A stretch of DNA of 64,000 nucleotides from Halogeometricum sp. S3BR5-2 (GTDB lineage Archaea > Halobacteriota > Halobacteria > Halobacteriales > Haloferacaceae), in assembly GCF_031624635.1 (NCBI RefSeq), contig NZ_JAMQOQ010000001.1, forward strand, positions 1-64,000. The letters are read 5' to 3'. Both the position numbers and the translations under genes were made by a program. Of this stretch, positions 54,221 to 63,122 are shown piece by piece (position 1 is the first letter of the stretch; the number at the start of each line of letters is the position of its first letter). Under the pieces are notes generated by a model. That model was not told the DNA's origin. It ran no database searches and saw nothing but the letters and a program-made list of their open reading frames with translations.

Positions 54221-55177
54221 GTGCCGCGCCGCCGCCTCGGTTACCTCTCACTGCTGCTCGCGCCCGCCCTCCTCGTCGCCGCCAGCGTCGTCTCCGCGTT
54301 CTCGCTGTTCGGCGACGCCGCCGTCGGCGACGTCCCCCTCACGTTCGTCGTCTCGCGGGCGCTGACCGCCGTCGCCATCGTGTCGGCCGCGTTCGGGGCG
54401 TACCTCGTGGTCCTCCACGCCGTCGCCGCCCGGTTCGACAACAAGCGCCGGTCGCACGACGCGCGGAACGTCCTCCGACTCCTCTTCGGCGCGGTGGGTC
54501 TCGTCGCCGTCCTCGGCGTCGTCACCGACCAGTGGGTGGGCGTCCTGCTCTCCTTGGGCGTCGTGGGGTTCGCAATCACGTTCGCCCTCCAGCAGCCCCT
54601 GCTGTCGCTCATCGCGTGGTTCTACGTGATGCTCAAGCGGCCGTTCTCCGTGGGCGACCGCGTCGAAATCGGCGGGACGCGGGGCGACGTGGTCGACGTG
54701 GGCTTCCTCGCCACGACGCTGTGGGAGGTGCAGGGACCGCTCGTCTCGACGGGGCAACCCTCCGGACGCGTCGTCACCGTCCCGAACGCGCAGGTGCTCT
54801 CCTCGCAGGTGACGAACGACTCGGCGCTGTTCAGTCACGTCTGGGCGGAGGTGACCGTGCAGGTGGCCTACGAGACGGACCTCGCGTTCGCCCGCGCCGT
54901 CATGGTCGAGGCGGCCGACGACCACCTCGGCGACGAGATGGCCGCGGCCGTGCGCTCGTACCGCGAACGACTCGACGAGACGGCCGTCGTCCTCGACGTG
55001 CACGACCGGCCGACCGTGAACGTCGTTCAGCGGGAGTCGTGGGTCGAACTCCGCCTGCGCTTCCTCTCGCTTCCGCGGCGCGTCACCCGGAACCGCAACG
55101 CCATCTACGAACGGGTGCTCGCGCGGTTCAACGAGGAACCCGAACGGGTGCAGTTCCCCGTCGGCCGCAACCGCTGA
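54221..55177 (+). CDS. mscS: Small-conductance mechanosensitive channel, MscS family
   Basis: 318-aa membrane protein with three to four transmembrane helices, the pore helix region ITFALQQPLLSLIAWFYV and the MscS beta-domain motif RPFSVGDRVEIGGTRGDVVDVGFLATTL (read in parts), then VTVPNAQVLSSQVTN. Opens on membrane tension to release solutes at hypo-osmotic shock. GTG start at 54221. The cytoplasmic C-terminal domain is complete. Confidence 0.9.
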   Translation: MPRRRLGYLSLLLAPALLVAASVVSAFSLFGDAAVGDVPLTFVVSRALTAVAIVSAAFGAYLVVLHAVAARFDNKRRSHDARNVLRLLFGAVGLVAVLGVVTDQWVGVLLSLGVVGFAITFALQQPLLSLIAWFYVMLKRPFSVGDRVEIGGTRGDVVDVGFLATTLWEVQGPLVSTGQPSGRVVTVPNAQVLSSQVTNDSALFSHVWAEVTVQVAYETDLAFARAVMVEAADDHLGDEMAAAVRSYRERLDETAVVLDVHDRPTVNVVQRESWVELRLRFLSLPRRVTRNRNAIYERVLARFNEEPERVQFPVGRNR

Positions 55178-55245
55178 GGCGCCTCGAATCGGAGAGCGCC
55201 GGCGCATCGAAACCCCGATACCCGCCGCCTCCCTGACCCGAGACG

Positions 55246-56178
55246 ATGGAGTTCGAAACCGGGGCGATTCCCCTGTCGGACCTCGACGGCGCGTTCGACC
55301 TGCAGGCGACGCTGGAGAGCGGGCAGTCCTACCTCTGGGACCGCGCGGACGGCCGGATGTACGAGACGATGAGCGTGCACGGCGGCGACGCGTGGTACGA
55401 AACGGTCGTGCCCCCGATTCCGGGCGTCTCCGAGGAGTCCCTCGTCGTCCGGGTCCGGCAGACCGGCGACGAACGCGAGGGGCGTCTGGAGTGGGAGGCG
55501 ACGGGGGACGCGGTGCCGGTTCTCACCCACCTCCTCCGCCTCGACGACGACTTGGACGCGATACTCGGGGGGACGCCCGACGATTCACTGCTCGACCGCG
55601 CCTACGACGCCTACGAGGGGATGCGCCTCGTGCGCGACCCGGCGTTTCCCTGCCTCGTGTCGTTCATCTGCTCGGCGCAGATGCGCGTCTCCCGCATCCA
55701 CGGGATGCAGATGCGACTCGCCCGCGAGTACGGCGAGACGGTCGCCGTCGACGGCGAGACGTTCCACGCGTTCCCGACGCCCGAACGGTTGGCCGCGCGG
55801 ACGGAGGAGGAACTCCGCGACCTGTCGCTGGGCTACCGCGCGCCGTACGTCCGGCGGACGGCCGAGATGGTCGCCGACGGTGAGGCTCACCCCGACGAGG
55901 CCGCGGGACTCCCCTACGAGGAGGCCCGCGAGTCGCTGACGCGGTTCGTCGGCGTCGGCGACAAGGTGTCCGACTGCGTGCTCTTGTTCTCCTTGGGCTA
56001 CCTCGAAGCGGTCCCCCTCGACACGTGGATTCGCTCCGCCATCGAAGAGCACTACCCCGACTGCGAGAAGGGGTCGTACGCCGCCACCTCCCGGGCCATC
56101 CGCGACCGACTCGGCGGAACGTACGCCGGATACGCTCAGACGTACCTGTTCTACTATCTCCGCGCCGGCGGGGAGTGA
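55246..56178 (+). CDS. 8-oxoguanine DNA glycosylase, OGG1 type
   Basis: 310-aa HhH-GPD glycosylase/lyase. N-terminal OGG-N-like domain (1-120, LESGQSYLWDR), then the HhH-GPD core with catalytic Lys240 (GVGDKVSDCVLLFSL) and Asp259 (AVPLDTW). It excises 8-oxoguanine from DNA. It has no Fe-S cluster Cys set. The gene is alone, about 70 bp after mscS. Confidence 0.9.
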   Translation: MEFETGAIPLSDLDGAFDLQATLESGQSYLWDRADGRMYETMSVHGGDAWYETVVPPIPGVSEESLVVRVRQTGDEREGRLEWEATGDAVPVLTHLLRLDDDLDAILGGTPDDSLLDRAYDAYEGMRLVRDPAFPCLVSFICSAQMRVSRIHGMQMRLAREYGETVAVDGETFHAFPTPERLAARTEEELRDLSLGYRAPYVRRTAEMVADGEAHPDEAAGLPYEEARESLTRFVGVGDKVSDCVLLFSLGYLEAVPLDTWIRSAIEEHYPDCEKGSYAATSRAIRDRLGGTYAGYAQTYLFYYLRAGGE

Positions 56179-56250
56179 CCGTCCCGGAATCCGACCGGCG
56201 GTCGCCGGACCGACCTCGGTTCTGACGACCGCGGGATACCGCCGGTACCC

Positions 56251-56270
56251 GATTCACCGGAATACGGGGT
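56251..56270 (+). repeat. Isolated ORB-like site
   Basis: GATTCACCGGAATACGGGGT shares ACCCGATTCACCGGAA context with origin copy 6 (4575-4595) and carries a GGGGT end like classical ORBs. It is located upstream of the DUF555 gene, 51 kb from the origin. Confidence 0.55.
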
Positions 56271-56356
56271 CGCTCGCGCCGGAGACGGGGGTTCGGCTCC
56301 GACGAGATGCGAGCGTCCGGGCCAACCTTCATGCGGCGCCCGACGTAAGGTCGACT

Positions 56357-56803
56357 ATGGACTGCAGGGTCGTCGTCGAGGCCGCGGTTCCCGTGTACGA
56401 CGTCGAGACGGAGGACGAGGCCATCCGCATCGCCATCGCGAAGACCGGCGAACTGCTGAACCCGGACCTCAACTACGTCGAGATCAGCATGGGGTCGCGC
56501 ACGTCGCCCGCCGGCGAGGAACTCGTCCCGGCGTTCGTCGCCGCCGACGAGGCCCTCGTCGCCCTCGAACTGGAGATGACCGTGTTCAACGTCGAACGGG
56601 AGGAACACGCCGCGCGCATCGCGCGCAAAGAGATCGGTCAGCGACTGGAGAGCGTCCCGCTGAAGGTGCTCCGCGTCGACGTCCTCCCCGACGAGGAGGA
56701 AGAGGAGGCCGAGGAGGCGAACGGGAACGGAGGCGGGAACGCAGACGCGGACGCGGACGACGACCTCATCCCGGAGTTCGACGACCTGATGGACGACGGC
56801 TGA
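56357..56803 (+). CDS. DUF555 (UPF0212) family protein
   Basis: 148-aa archaeal-specific protein: a conserved core (1-112, starting VVVEAAVPVYDVETEDEAI and containing PDLNYVEI and KEIGQRLESVPL), then an acidic Gly/Asn tail. Function unknown. An isolated ORB-like site lies about 87 bp upstream. Confidence 0.88.
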   Translation: MDCRVVVEAAVPVYDVETEDEAIRIAIAKTGELLNPDLNYVEISMGSRTSPAGEELVPAFVAADEALVALELEMTVFNVEREEHAARIARKEIGQRLESVPLKVLRVDVLPDEEEEEAEEANGNGGGNADADADDDLIPEFDDLMDDG

Positions 56804-56952
56804 GGGAGTCCGTTTCGGACTTCGACCGCTCTCCCGCCGTCAGTCTCGCGACCGAAGCCCGTTCTTCGCGTCGCTCCGTCTCCGCTCGGCGCCGAGGAGA
56901 GATGTGACTCGGCGGTCGGGGTGGTCGGAGGAGTCGCTGTTCTGTGGGCGTT

Positions 56953-57189
56953 TCAGTCCGCGTGCGGTGCGACGGCTTCTTGCTCGGGTTCGTCCATCGA
57001 CGAGGTGATTCCTTTCACGAGTTTGAAAACAGCGGCCTTGTGGTCGGTCTTGGACTTGTGAATCGACGTCGGTCGGACGCCGAGTTCGTTGTACGCTGTG
57101 AGCGGGATATCGCTGTCTTCTCGCTCCTCGATTTCTGTGTGTACCTCTGCGAGCAGGCCGTGCAGGTGGATGAGTTCCTGCTTCTTCAT
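56953..57189 (-). CDS. UPF0058 family protein
   Basis: 78-aa helical protein of a small archaeal family (starting MKKQELIHLHGLLAEV; contains YNELGVRPTSIHKSKTDHK). Function unknown. ATG at 57189 preferred over a TTG two codons upstream; an AT-rich stretch (57212-57236) lies upstream as likely promoter. Confidence 0.85.
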   Translation of the reverse strand: MKKQELIHLHGLLAEVHTEIEEREDSDIPLTAYNELGVRPTSIHKSKTDHKAAVFKLVKGITSSMDEPEQEAVAPHAD

Positions 57190-57464
57190 GAGCAAACCCC
57201 ACTTGAGACTGGAGGATTATATTACTATCTTGACCCTCGTTAGCACACCCTCCCTAAACGGCCGGAAAATACCGTCTGAAGGCCGATTTCAATACGTTAG
57301 ATGATGACAGTTCGGCCGCGTGCGCGGTCTCATCGCGTTCGAATACAGTCGTTCGCAGAGACCGTTCGCCGCTCGCGGCCTAAGGGCTGACGGTTCGCGG
57401 ACGCGCCGTGCGGGACGCGCCGCTCTCCTGAACGTTTTAGACGCCGCGTTCCCTTCTTTCCCCC

Positions 57465-57872
57465 ATGGGCTACGAGGACCAACTCGACAGAGCGCTCGAA
57501 CAGTCGCCCGACGTCGCCGACAGGAGCGACCGCTTTCGGGTCCCCGACCCGCGGATTCGTTCGGAGGGGAACGCGACGGTGTACGAGAACTTCGACGAGA
57601 CGTGCGACCGACTCGCGCGCGACCCCTCGCACCTGATGAAGGCGATACAGACCGAACTCGGGACGAGCGCGGAGATAGACTCCAAGGGCCGCCTCCGTCT
57701 CACCGGGAACTTCAACGACCGGCGCCTGCAGGTCGCACTCGACGAGTACGTCGACGACTACGTCCGCTGTTCCGAGTGCGACTCGCCGGACACGCGCCTC
57801 GTCACCGAGCAGGGGACGACGGTGCTGAAGTGCGACGCCTGCGGGGCGCTCTCGGCGGTTCCGGACCTGTAG
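57465..57872 (+). CDS. Translation initiation factor IF-2 subunit beta
   Basis: 135-aa aIF-2beta, the subunit that together with alpha and gamma brings initiator tRNA to the ribosome. N-terminal helical segment MGYEDQLDRAL, central domain NFDETCDRLARDPSHLMK and GRLRLTGNF, and C-terminal zinc ribbon with CxxC pairs in CSEC and CDAC. Length is normal. TTTTAGA box about 32 bp upstream. Confidence 0.95.
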   Translation: MGYEDQLDRALEQSPDVADRSDRFRVPDPRIRSEGNATVYENFDETCDRLARDPSHLMKAIQTELGTSAEIDSKGRLRLTGNFNDRRLQVALDEYVDDYVRCSECDSPDTRLVTEQGTTVLKCDACGALSAVPDL

Positions 57873-57914
57873 AAAGGGGTTCCGTCGTCCGTCGCCGGGG
57901 CGTCCGACCCCGCG

Positions 57915-58094
57915 CTACTCGAACTGTCTCACCGTCTGGAGGTCGCGTTCGGTTCGCATGAACTCGGCGAGGCGGCGGGTCGCGCCGCACGACGAGCACG
58001 TGTAGTTCTTCTTGGTGCCGGGGAGTTCGGACGGGTTCGCTTCCCAGTCCTTCCCGCACTCGGGGCACAGCAATCGAACAAACGCTTCGACCAT
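57915..58094 (-). CDS. Small zinc-ribbon protein
   Basis: 59-aa protein with CxxC pairs CPEC and CSSC (24 residues apart) and a C-terminal helix ending RTERDLQTVRQFE, matching a small haloarchaeal zinc-ribbon family. ATG at 58094 (MVEAFVRLL) or at 58103 three codons earlier; I cannot decide. It sits 8 bp before nothing coding and follows TFB on the same strand 118 bp away. Confidence 0.8.
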   Translation of the reverse strand: MVEAFVRLLCPECGKDWEANPSELPGTKKNYTCSSCGATRRLAEFMRTERDLQTVRQFE

Positions 58095-58211
58095 GGTTGC
58101 CATTGACTCGCGGTGCAGGAATAAAGGTTTCCGCGTCGAAAACTCGCGTTCCGCGTCGGGTTCGTCGGCGCCGTCCGCCGCCGAGTCGTGCGAAAAAATG
58201 CGGCCGCGTGA

Positions 58212-59210
58212 TCAGGCGAACAGGCCCGCATCATCCACTTCGAGCAGCTCTTTGTACCGGTTCCGGATGGTGACTTCGGAGATGCTCGCCACCTCGCTCA
58301 CCTGGCTCTGCGTCACCTTCTCGTTGGTGAGCAGCGCGGCCGCGTAGACGGCCGCGGCGGCGAGGCCGACGGGCGATTTGCCCGAGTGGATGCCGGCCTC
58401 CTTCGCCCCTCGGAGCAGCGTGTGGGCCTGCCGCTCGGCCTCGTCGGAGAGGTCGAGTTCGGAGGCGAACCGCGGGACGTACTGCTCGGGGTCGGCGGGC
58501 TCGATTTCGAGCTTCAGTTCGCGGACGATGTATCGGTACGTCCGGGTGAGTTCCATCTTGTCGACGCGGGAGACCGTCTTCAACTCGTCGAGCGACCGGG
58601 GCGTTCCGGCCTGTCGCGCGGCGGCGTACAGCGACGCCGTGGCGACGCCCTCGATGGACCGTCCCGGAAGCAGGTCGTCGTCAAGCGCGCGGCGGTAGAT
58701 GACCGAGGCCGTCTCGCGGACGTTCTCGGGCAGGCCGAGCGCGGAAGCCATGCGGTCTATCTCGCCGAGCGCCTGCTTGAGGTTGCGCTCCTTCGAGTTC
58801 CTCGTTCTGAACCGCTCGTTCCACGTGCGGAGCCGCTGCATCTGCTCTCGCTGGCGCGCCGACAGCGAGTTGCCGTAGGCGTCCTTGTTCTGCCAGCCGA
58901 TGTTGGTCGACAGCCCCTTGTCGTGCATCATCCGGGTCGTCGGCGCGCCGACGCGGGACTTCGAGTCGCGCTCCGAGGAGTCGAACGCGCGCCACTCGGG
59001 GCCGCGGTCGACGGCGTCCGTCTCGACGACGAGGCCGCAGTCGCCGCAGACCGTCTCGCCGCGGGCCTCGTCGGTGACGAGCGACCCGCCGCACTCGGGA
59101 CACACCTGCCGCTCGGTCTCCGCTTCCGTCTCGCGTTCCGTCGCCGTCTCGTCGGCGCTCTCGCGCCGTCGGTCTGTGCTGACGTACTCTCTGATTGTCG
59201 TATCGCTCAT
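58212..59210 (-). CDS. tfb: Transcription initiation factor TFB
   Basis: 332-aa TFIIB homologue that bridges TBP-DNA and RNA polymerase. N-terminal zinc ribbon (CPECGG ... CGDCG, about 37-57), B-finger/linker (RVGAPTTRMMHDKGLSTNIGW), and two cyclin repeats (about 130-215 and 225-315). An acidic N-terminal extension of about 35 residues is haloarchaeal. Box TTTAAATA on the minus strand lies near 59305 with the palindrome TTACT-CTT-AGTAA at 59280-59292 between it and the gene. Confidence 0.96.
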   Translation of the reverse strand: MSDTTIREYVSTDRRRESADETATERETEAETERQVCPECGGSLVTDEARGETVCGDCGLVVETDAVDRGPEWRAFDSSERDSKSRVGAPTTRMMHDKGLSTNIGWQNKDAYGNSLSARQREQMQRLRTWNERFRTRNSKERNLKQALGEIDRMASALGLPENVRETASVIYRRALDDDLLPGRSIEGVATASLYAAARQAGTPRSLDELKTVSRVDKMELTRTYRYIVRELKLEIEPADPEQYVPRFASELDLSDEAERQAHTLLRGAKEAGIHSGKSPVGLAAAAVYAAALLTNEKVTQSQVSEVASISEVTIRNRYKELLEVDDAGLFA

Positions 59211-59279
59211 GGTGGGATGCGGACCCGTCGCCGACCGGGTGAAGAACTGAGAATCGAGAGAGACCGGCGGCCCGAGTCC

Positions 59280-59312
59280 TTACTCTTAGTAACCGCGACA
59301 AGTATTTAAATG
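59280..59312 (-). promoter_or_regulatory. tfb promoter with palindrome
   Basis: TATA box ATTTAAATA (59304-59312) on the minus strand and a TTACT/AGTAA palindrome at 59280-59292 near the expected transcription start. The leader to the ATG would be about 70 nt, longer than the usual leaderless arrangement. Confidence 0.5.
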
Positions 59313-59437
59313 TTTCCCCAATTTAGACCCCAGAAAACCGCAGTACTGAGGCGACGAACGGACAGATTTCGGGCGCTTCGGGACGAATCGTGAACGACTG
59401 TTCGGATGGTATCGAATAATATATGGCTTTCGGCGGC

Positions 59438-60433
59438 TCAGAGCCACCCCTCGCGGTCGAAGTAGAGGAGGAGGACGGCCGTGACGAGGGTCATTCCGAC
59501 CATCACCGCCGGGTAGGCGTACGGCCACGTCAGTTCGGGCATGTTCCCCGCCCCGGAGAAGTTCATCCCGTAGACGCCGACGACGAACGTCAACGGGATG
59601 AAGATGGTCGCCACGACGGTGAGGCGCCGCATCACCTCGTTGGTCGACTGGGAGACGACGCTCAGGTAGATGTCGCGGGCGCCCCGAGCCAAATCGCGGT
59701 ACGTCTCGGTCAGGTCGACCACCTCGACGAGGTGGTCGTACACGTCGCGGTAGTACTTCTCGGTCGGTTCGCGGACGTGCGCGGCGTCGCCGCGGGCGAG
59801 TATCGAGACGGCCTCGCGGGTCGGCCACACCACCTTCCGGAACGACAGCAGGTCGCGCCGGACGGCGTTGAGGCCGTCGAGCACCTCCTCGTTCGGTCCG
59901 TCGAGCACTCCCTCCTCTATCTCCTCGATGGTGTCCTCGACGTCGTCCAAGAGGGCGAAGTAGTCGTCGACGACGCGGTCGATGACGCGGTAGGCCGCGA
60001 AATCCGGGCCGTTGACGAGGATGCGGCCCTCCCGGTTCTCGACGGACTGCCAGACGCGTTCGACGGCCGGCACGGCGGCGTCCTCGACGGTGAGGGTGAG
60101 CACCCAATCCGCCCCGACGAACAGGCCGACGGACTTCGTCCGCACCTCCTCGTCGAACGTCGTCTCCCCCCGCCTGAGCGACGCCGCCTTCACGAGGACG
60201 AACGTGTGGTCGGGGAACTCCTCGGTCTTCGGCCGCACGCCGTTCCGCACGTCTTCGAGTTCCAGCGGGTGGATGGCGAACACCCGCGAGACGGCCTCTA
60301 TCTCCGCGTCCGTCGCGGCGCTGACGCGGATCCACGTCGTCCCCGGCGCGTCGCGCGCCCGTTCGAGGTCCGCCTCGGAGTCGACTTCGCGGGTATCGAC
60401 GCCGCCCACGTCGTACACTCGCGCGTCTATCAC
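59438..60433 (-). CDS. corA: Magnesium/cobalt transporter CorA
   Basis: 331-aa CorA with a large cytoplasmic N-terminal domain and two C-terminal transmembrane helices joined by the signature YGMNF. It takes up Mg2+ (or Co2+). The start is GTG at 60433. It overlaps the stop of the preceding 55-aa membrane-protein gene in the tetranucleotide GTGA, so translation is coupled. Confidence 0.93.
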   Translation of the reverse strand: MIDARVYDVGGVDTREVDSEADLERARDAPGTTWIRVSAATDAEIEAVSRVFAIHPLELEDVRNGVRPKTEEFPDHTFVLVKAASLRRGETTFDEEVRTKSVGLFVGADWVLTLTVEDAAVPAVERVWQSVENREGRILVNGPDFAAYRVIDRVVDDYFALLDDVEDTIEEIEEGVLDGPNEEVLDGLNAVRRDLLSFRKVVWPTREAVSILARGDAAHVREPTEKYYRDVYDHLVEVVDLTETYRDLARGARDIYLSVVSQSTNEVMRRLTVVATIFIPLTFVVGVYGMNFSGAGNMPELTWPYAYPAVMVGMTLVTAVLLLYFDREGWL

Positions 60434-60597
60434 GCGCCGCCTCCGCCCCCGCCCGTCCCGACGGCGACCAGCGTCACTCCGACCATGACGCCGACGATGG
60501 TGACCGAGCGACCCGGGTAGGCGGCGACGACGCCGACGCCGTAGCCGAGAAGCGAGAGGCCGGTCAGGACGGTTCCGGCGGTCCGTTCGCGGTTCAT
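60430..60597 (-). CDS. 55-aa small membrane protein upstream of corA
   Basis: Starts ATG at 60597 (MNRERTAGTVLTGLSLLGYG) and has two hydrophobic stretches (about 9-27 and 31-47) separated by YPGRS, ending in a Gly-rich tail. Its TGA overlaps the corA GTG by the GTGA arrangement. Small proteins that accompany transporters can regulate them; here that is inference from overlap and membrane topology. Too short for most ORF finders. Confidence 0.7.
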   Translation of the reverse strand: MNRERTAGTVLTGLSLLGYGVGVVAAYPGRSVTIVGVMVGVTLVAVGTGGGGGGA

Positions 60598-60646
60598 GCG
60601 CGGTACGTCCCGCGGCGACGAGAAAAGCGTTGTTCGGTCGCCCGCG

Positions 60647-61291
60647 TCAGGCCGGGTGTTCGATGGCCCGCATCATCGACAGCACGTTCGCCTCCTCGCC
60701 GTCCAGTCGCTGCGGGTAGACGCCGATGGCGACGACGAAGTCATCGCCGTCGCGGTACTTCGTGACGTGGACGTACACGTCGACTTCTTGGCCCTGCACG
60801 GTCGCGGTTCCGGAGTACTTCGTCACCTCCGTCTGTTGACCCTGAACCGTTATCGTCTGCGAACTGACCTCCTGCACGTCGTTCAGCCCTTCGTACTGGT
60901 CCTGCACGAGGGAGACGAGTCGCCGGTTCGAGAACTCCCCGATGGGGTTCAGCGTCTGCCCGGCTATCTCGACGGCGGGCGTCGAGACGACGGTGAACAC
61001 GCCCAAGTCGGCCTCGAAGATGCCCAAGTCGAGCGTCTTCCGGTACGTGGTCACCTGGTTCTCCGCGACCACTTCCCGCTCCTGTCCGGCCGCGGACACC
61101 GTCCGGTTGACCGAGAGGGTGCGGGGACCGTCGGTCGAATACCCGGCGCTCTCGGCGGCCGACTCGTCCACCACCGCGGGGTCGGCGGAGAACGACAGCG
61201 CTTCATCTCCGGTCAGAAATCCGATACAGCCGGACGTCGTCGTGAGCATCGCCACCGCGAGCACCGCGGCGACGACTCGTCTGGAGGTCAT
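60647..61291 (-). CDS. Secreted lipoprotein, DUF6517-like
   Basis: 214-aa lipoprotein: N-terminal hydrophobic signal and lipobox TTSGC at about residues 18-22, then a beta-rich extracytoplasmic domain with repeated VTTYRK, VTKYSG, VTKYRD segments and the STPAVEIAGQTLNPIGEFSN stretch I associate with the haloarchaeal DUF6517 family. Function unknown. ATG at 61291 is chosen because the 31 codons before it lack signal character. Confidence 0.8.
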   Translation of the reverse strand: MTSRRVVAAVLAVAMLTTTSGCIGFLTGDEALSFSADPAVVDESAAESAGYSTDGPRTLSVNRTVSAAGQEREVVAENQVTTYRKTLDLGIFEADLGVFTVVSTPAVEIAGQTLNPIGEFSNRRLVSLVQDQYEGLNDVQEVSSQTITVQGQQTEVTKYSGTATVQGQEVDVYVHVTKYRDGDDFVVAIGVYPQRLDGEEANVLSMMRAIEHPA

Positions 61292-61422
61292 CGTTAACTG
61301 ACTTTTCTTCCCAAGTAGAATAAGTTGTTCGGAGAAATATCTCCGATTCGTCATTTCTGGCATTCGGGAGAATCGGCGCGTCACTCTCGCTGTGCCACCC
61401 CTGCGGCCGCCGGTTCGTCGCC

Positions 61423-61917
61423 CTACTCCGAACCTGTCCGGTCGCGTTCCGCCGACGGCCCCGGCGGCCCGTCGTTCGCCGTCTCGGCTCTATCGCCCGC
61501 CGTCTCCGCTCCGTCGCCCGCCGCCTCCTCGCCGTCGTCCGGCGATTCGTCCTCGGAGAGGCCGCGCCGCTCGTTCTCCCGTCGGACGATGCGGCCGACG
61601 TACCAGCAGTAGACGAGCGTGACGAACGGGAACACCAGCGCCGACGCGAACCAGAGGTGTCGGGAGAGGCCCCACTCGACGCCCTGCTTCCGCAACGCGC
61701 GGATGTCCGCCCAGATGATGCCCGAGAAGAAGATGTGCATCACCACGACGACGGCGAGGGCGCCGCTGACGTTCGCGCCGAAGACGGCGAGGGCGATGAC
61801 GGTTCCGATGGTCCAGATGACGAGCAGGAGCCTCCGGTAGACGCTCCCCACCCGTCGCCTCCCCTCCGTTTCGGCCCGACGGCCGCGCCGGTAGCCGTCG
61901 TCGCTCGTCCGACTCAT
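61423..61917 (-). CDS. Membrane protein of unknown function
   Basis: 164 aa with three hydrophobic segments (about 28-45, 50-70, 92-112) and a charged N-terminus and an acidic low-complexity C-terminal tail of about 45 residues. No motif recognised. Isolated gene. Confidence 0.7.
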   Translation of the reverse strand: MSRTSDDGYRRGRRAETEGRRRVGSVYRRLLLVIWTIGTVIALAVFGANVSGALAVVVVMHIFFSGIIWADIRALRKQGVEWGLSRHLWFASALVFPFVTLVYCWYVGRIVRRENERRGLSEDESPDDGEEAAGDGAETAGDRAETANDGPPGPSAERDRTGSE

Positions 61918-62047
61918 ACCCGTTTCGTCCCGCCCCCGATGTAAAAGCCCGTCGCGCTTCCGTCGTCCCGTCGCTCGTCCCCGTTATCTCCGTCCGTCGG
62001 CGCCGCGTGTCCGCCCGCGTCGCCGTCGCGCCCCGTCTCGGCGCGAC

Positions 62048-62503
62048 TCACCCGAGGTAGTTCACGTCCACGTCGTGGGCGCCCGACGGCGTCTCCAGCG
62101 TCGCCCGCCCCTCCAGGCTGTCGCGGACGGTCCGTCGCCACGCCTCGACGGCCTCGGCGTGACGCTCGCGGTGTCGCTCGCGGCTGTAGGGTTCCTCGGA
62201 GGCGCGGAGTTCGTCGCCCGTCTCGTCGACGGCCGGGAAGGACGGGGCGTCGCGGACCAGTCGCTCCGGCGGGAGGTGGACGGGCCGCGCGTCGTCGTCG
62301 TACCCGCCCTCGGCGCCCGCGAGGTGGAGACGCGCGCGCATCCGCCCCGCGAACGGCGGCGTCACGCGCAGGACGGCGTTCCGGCCGCGCCGCTCGTTGG
62401 CTTCGAGCGCCGTGACCACGTCTTCGGTCGTCACCGCCAGCGACCTGATCCGCTCGGGACTCCCTCGCGACTCGCCGGCGCTCGGGTCCGACTCGTCAGT
62501 CAC
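62048..62503 (-). CDS. Unrecognised haloarchaeal protein
   Basis: 151 aa, acidic and Arg-rich soluble protein, without a family signature. The start is GTG at 62503, which lies inside the last codons of the preceding 44-aa zinc-ribbon gene (overlap of 8 bp), so the two genes are coupled. C-terminal DVDVNYLG is beta-like. Function unknown. Confidence 0.68.
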   Translation of the reverse strand: MTDESDPSAGESRGSPERIRSLAVTTEDVVTALEANERRGRNAVLRVTPPFAGRMRARLHLAGAEGGYDDDARPVHLPPERLVRDAPSFPAVDETGDELRASEEPYSRERHRERHAEAVEAWRRTVRDSLEGRATLETPSGAHDVDVNYLG

Positions 62504-62630
62504 CGGTGACTCTCGTCGGTCCGTCGAACGGACCGAGCTCTCCGCCGCAGTCGGGGCAGGTCGACCGGAACGACCCCGCCGAGACACGGTTCCCGCAGTC
62601 GCGACAGACGAAAGGTGACCGTTCGCTCAT
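62496..62630 (-). CDS. 44-aa zinc-ribbon (rubredoxin-like) microprotein
   Basis: ATG at 62630 opens MSERSPFVCRDCGNRV and has two CxxC pairs (CRDC and CPDC, 16 residues apart), a rubredoxin-like zinc ribbon. It ends inside the start region of the 151-aa gene. Upstream AT-rich TTAGAGACTCCGCGTG contains a weak promoter. Too short for ordinary ORF tracks. Confidence 0.72.
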   Translation of the reverse strand: MSERSPFVCRDCGNRVSAGSFRSTCPDCGGELGPFDGPTRVTGD

Positions 62631-62793
62631 CGTTGACGGCAGATAATTAGAGACTCCGCGTGTTAAACGTTACCGCAGCGTAGGGGGTGCCCCGCAGTTC
62701 GATTTTTCACTGTATAGCGTCGCGATTTCGGGGGTGCTATGAGTCTAGATACTGTTCTTTCGGGGTTAGGGACCTTCCATGAGGGTGGATCTC

Positions 62794-63012
62794 ATGAGCA
62801 AGAGACCACGCGGAATCGACGGCGCGTTCCTGTGGGGGTTCGCCTGCCCGCGGTGCGGGGGCGACACCGACGTGTTCGTCGACGAGCGGTCGGAAACCTA
62901 CGGGTGGATCTGCCCCGCGGCGGACTGTACTGCCGTCGGGTTCGGATTCGAATCGCGCCGCGCGGCGCGAGTGGGCCTTCGCGCGTACCTCGACGAAGGA
63001 CCCGCGTCCTGA
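62794..63012 (+). CDS. Small Cys-rich protein
   Basis: 72 aa with CPRC and a second pair CPAADC, consistent with one zinc site. ATG at 62794 is preceded by GGTGGATC, a ribosome-binding-like stretch; an ATG five codons upstream is the alternative. Function unknown. Divergent from the zinc-ribbon gene at 62496-62630. Confidence 0.75.
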   Translation: MSKRPRGIDGAFLWGFACPRCGGDTDVFVDERSETYGWICPAADCTAVGFGFESRRAARVGLRAYLDEGPAS

Positions 63013-63122
63013 CGGTCGCGGTGCCGGCGCCCGAGCATCGCCGGCGGGAGCGGTGATTCCCTCCCGCCTCCGCGACCGCCTGTTTTACTCGTGTGTGTCC
63101 TCGCCTCGCGCGAGGATTCGAG

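Noticed and set aside
62739-63056. 105-aa frame overlapping the small Cys-rich protein
   Set aside because: Arg-rich shadow without zinc motif; the 62794-63012 frame has paired cysteines and a better start context.
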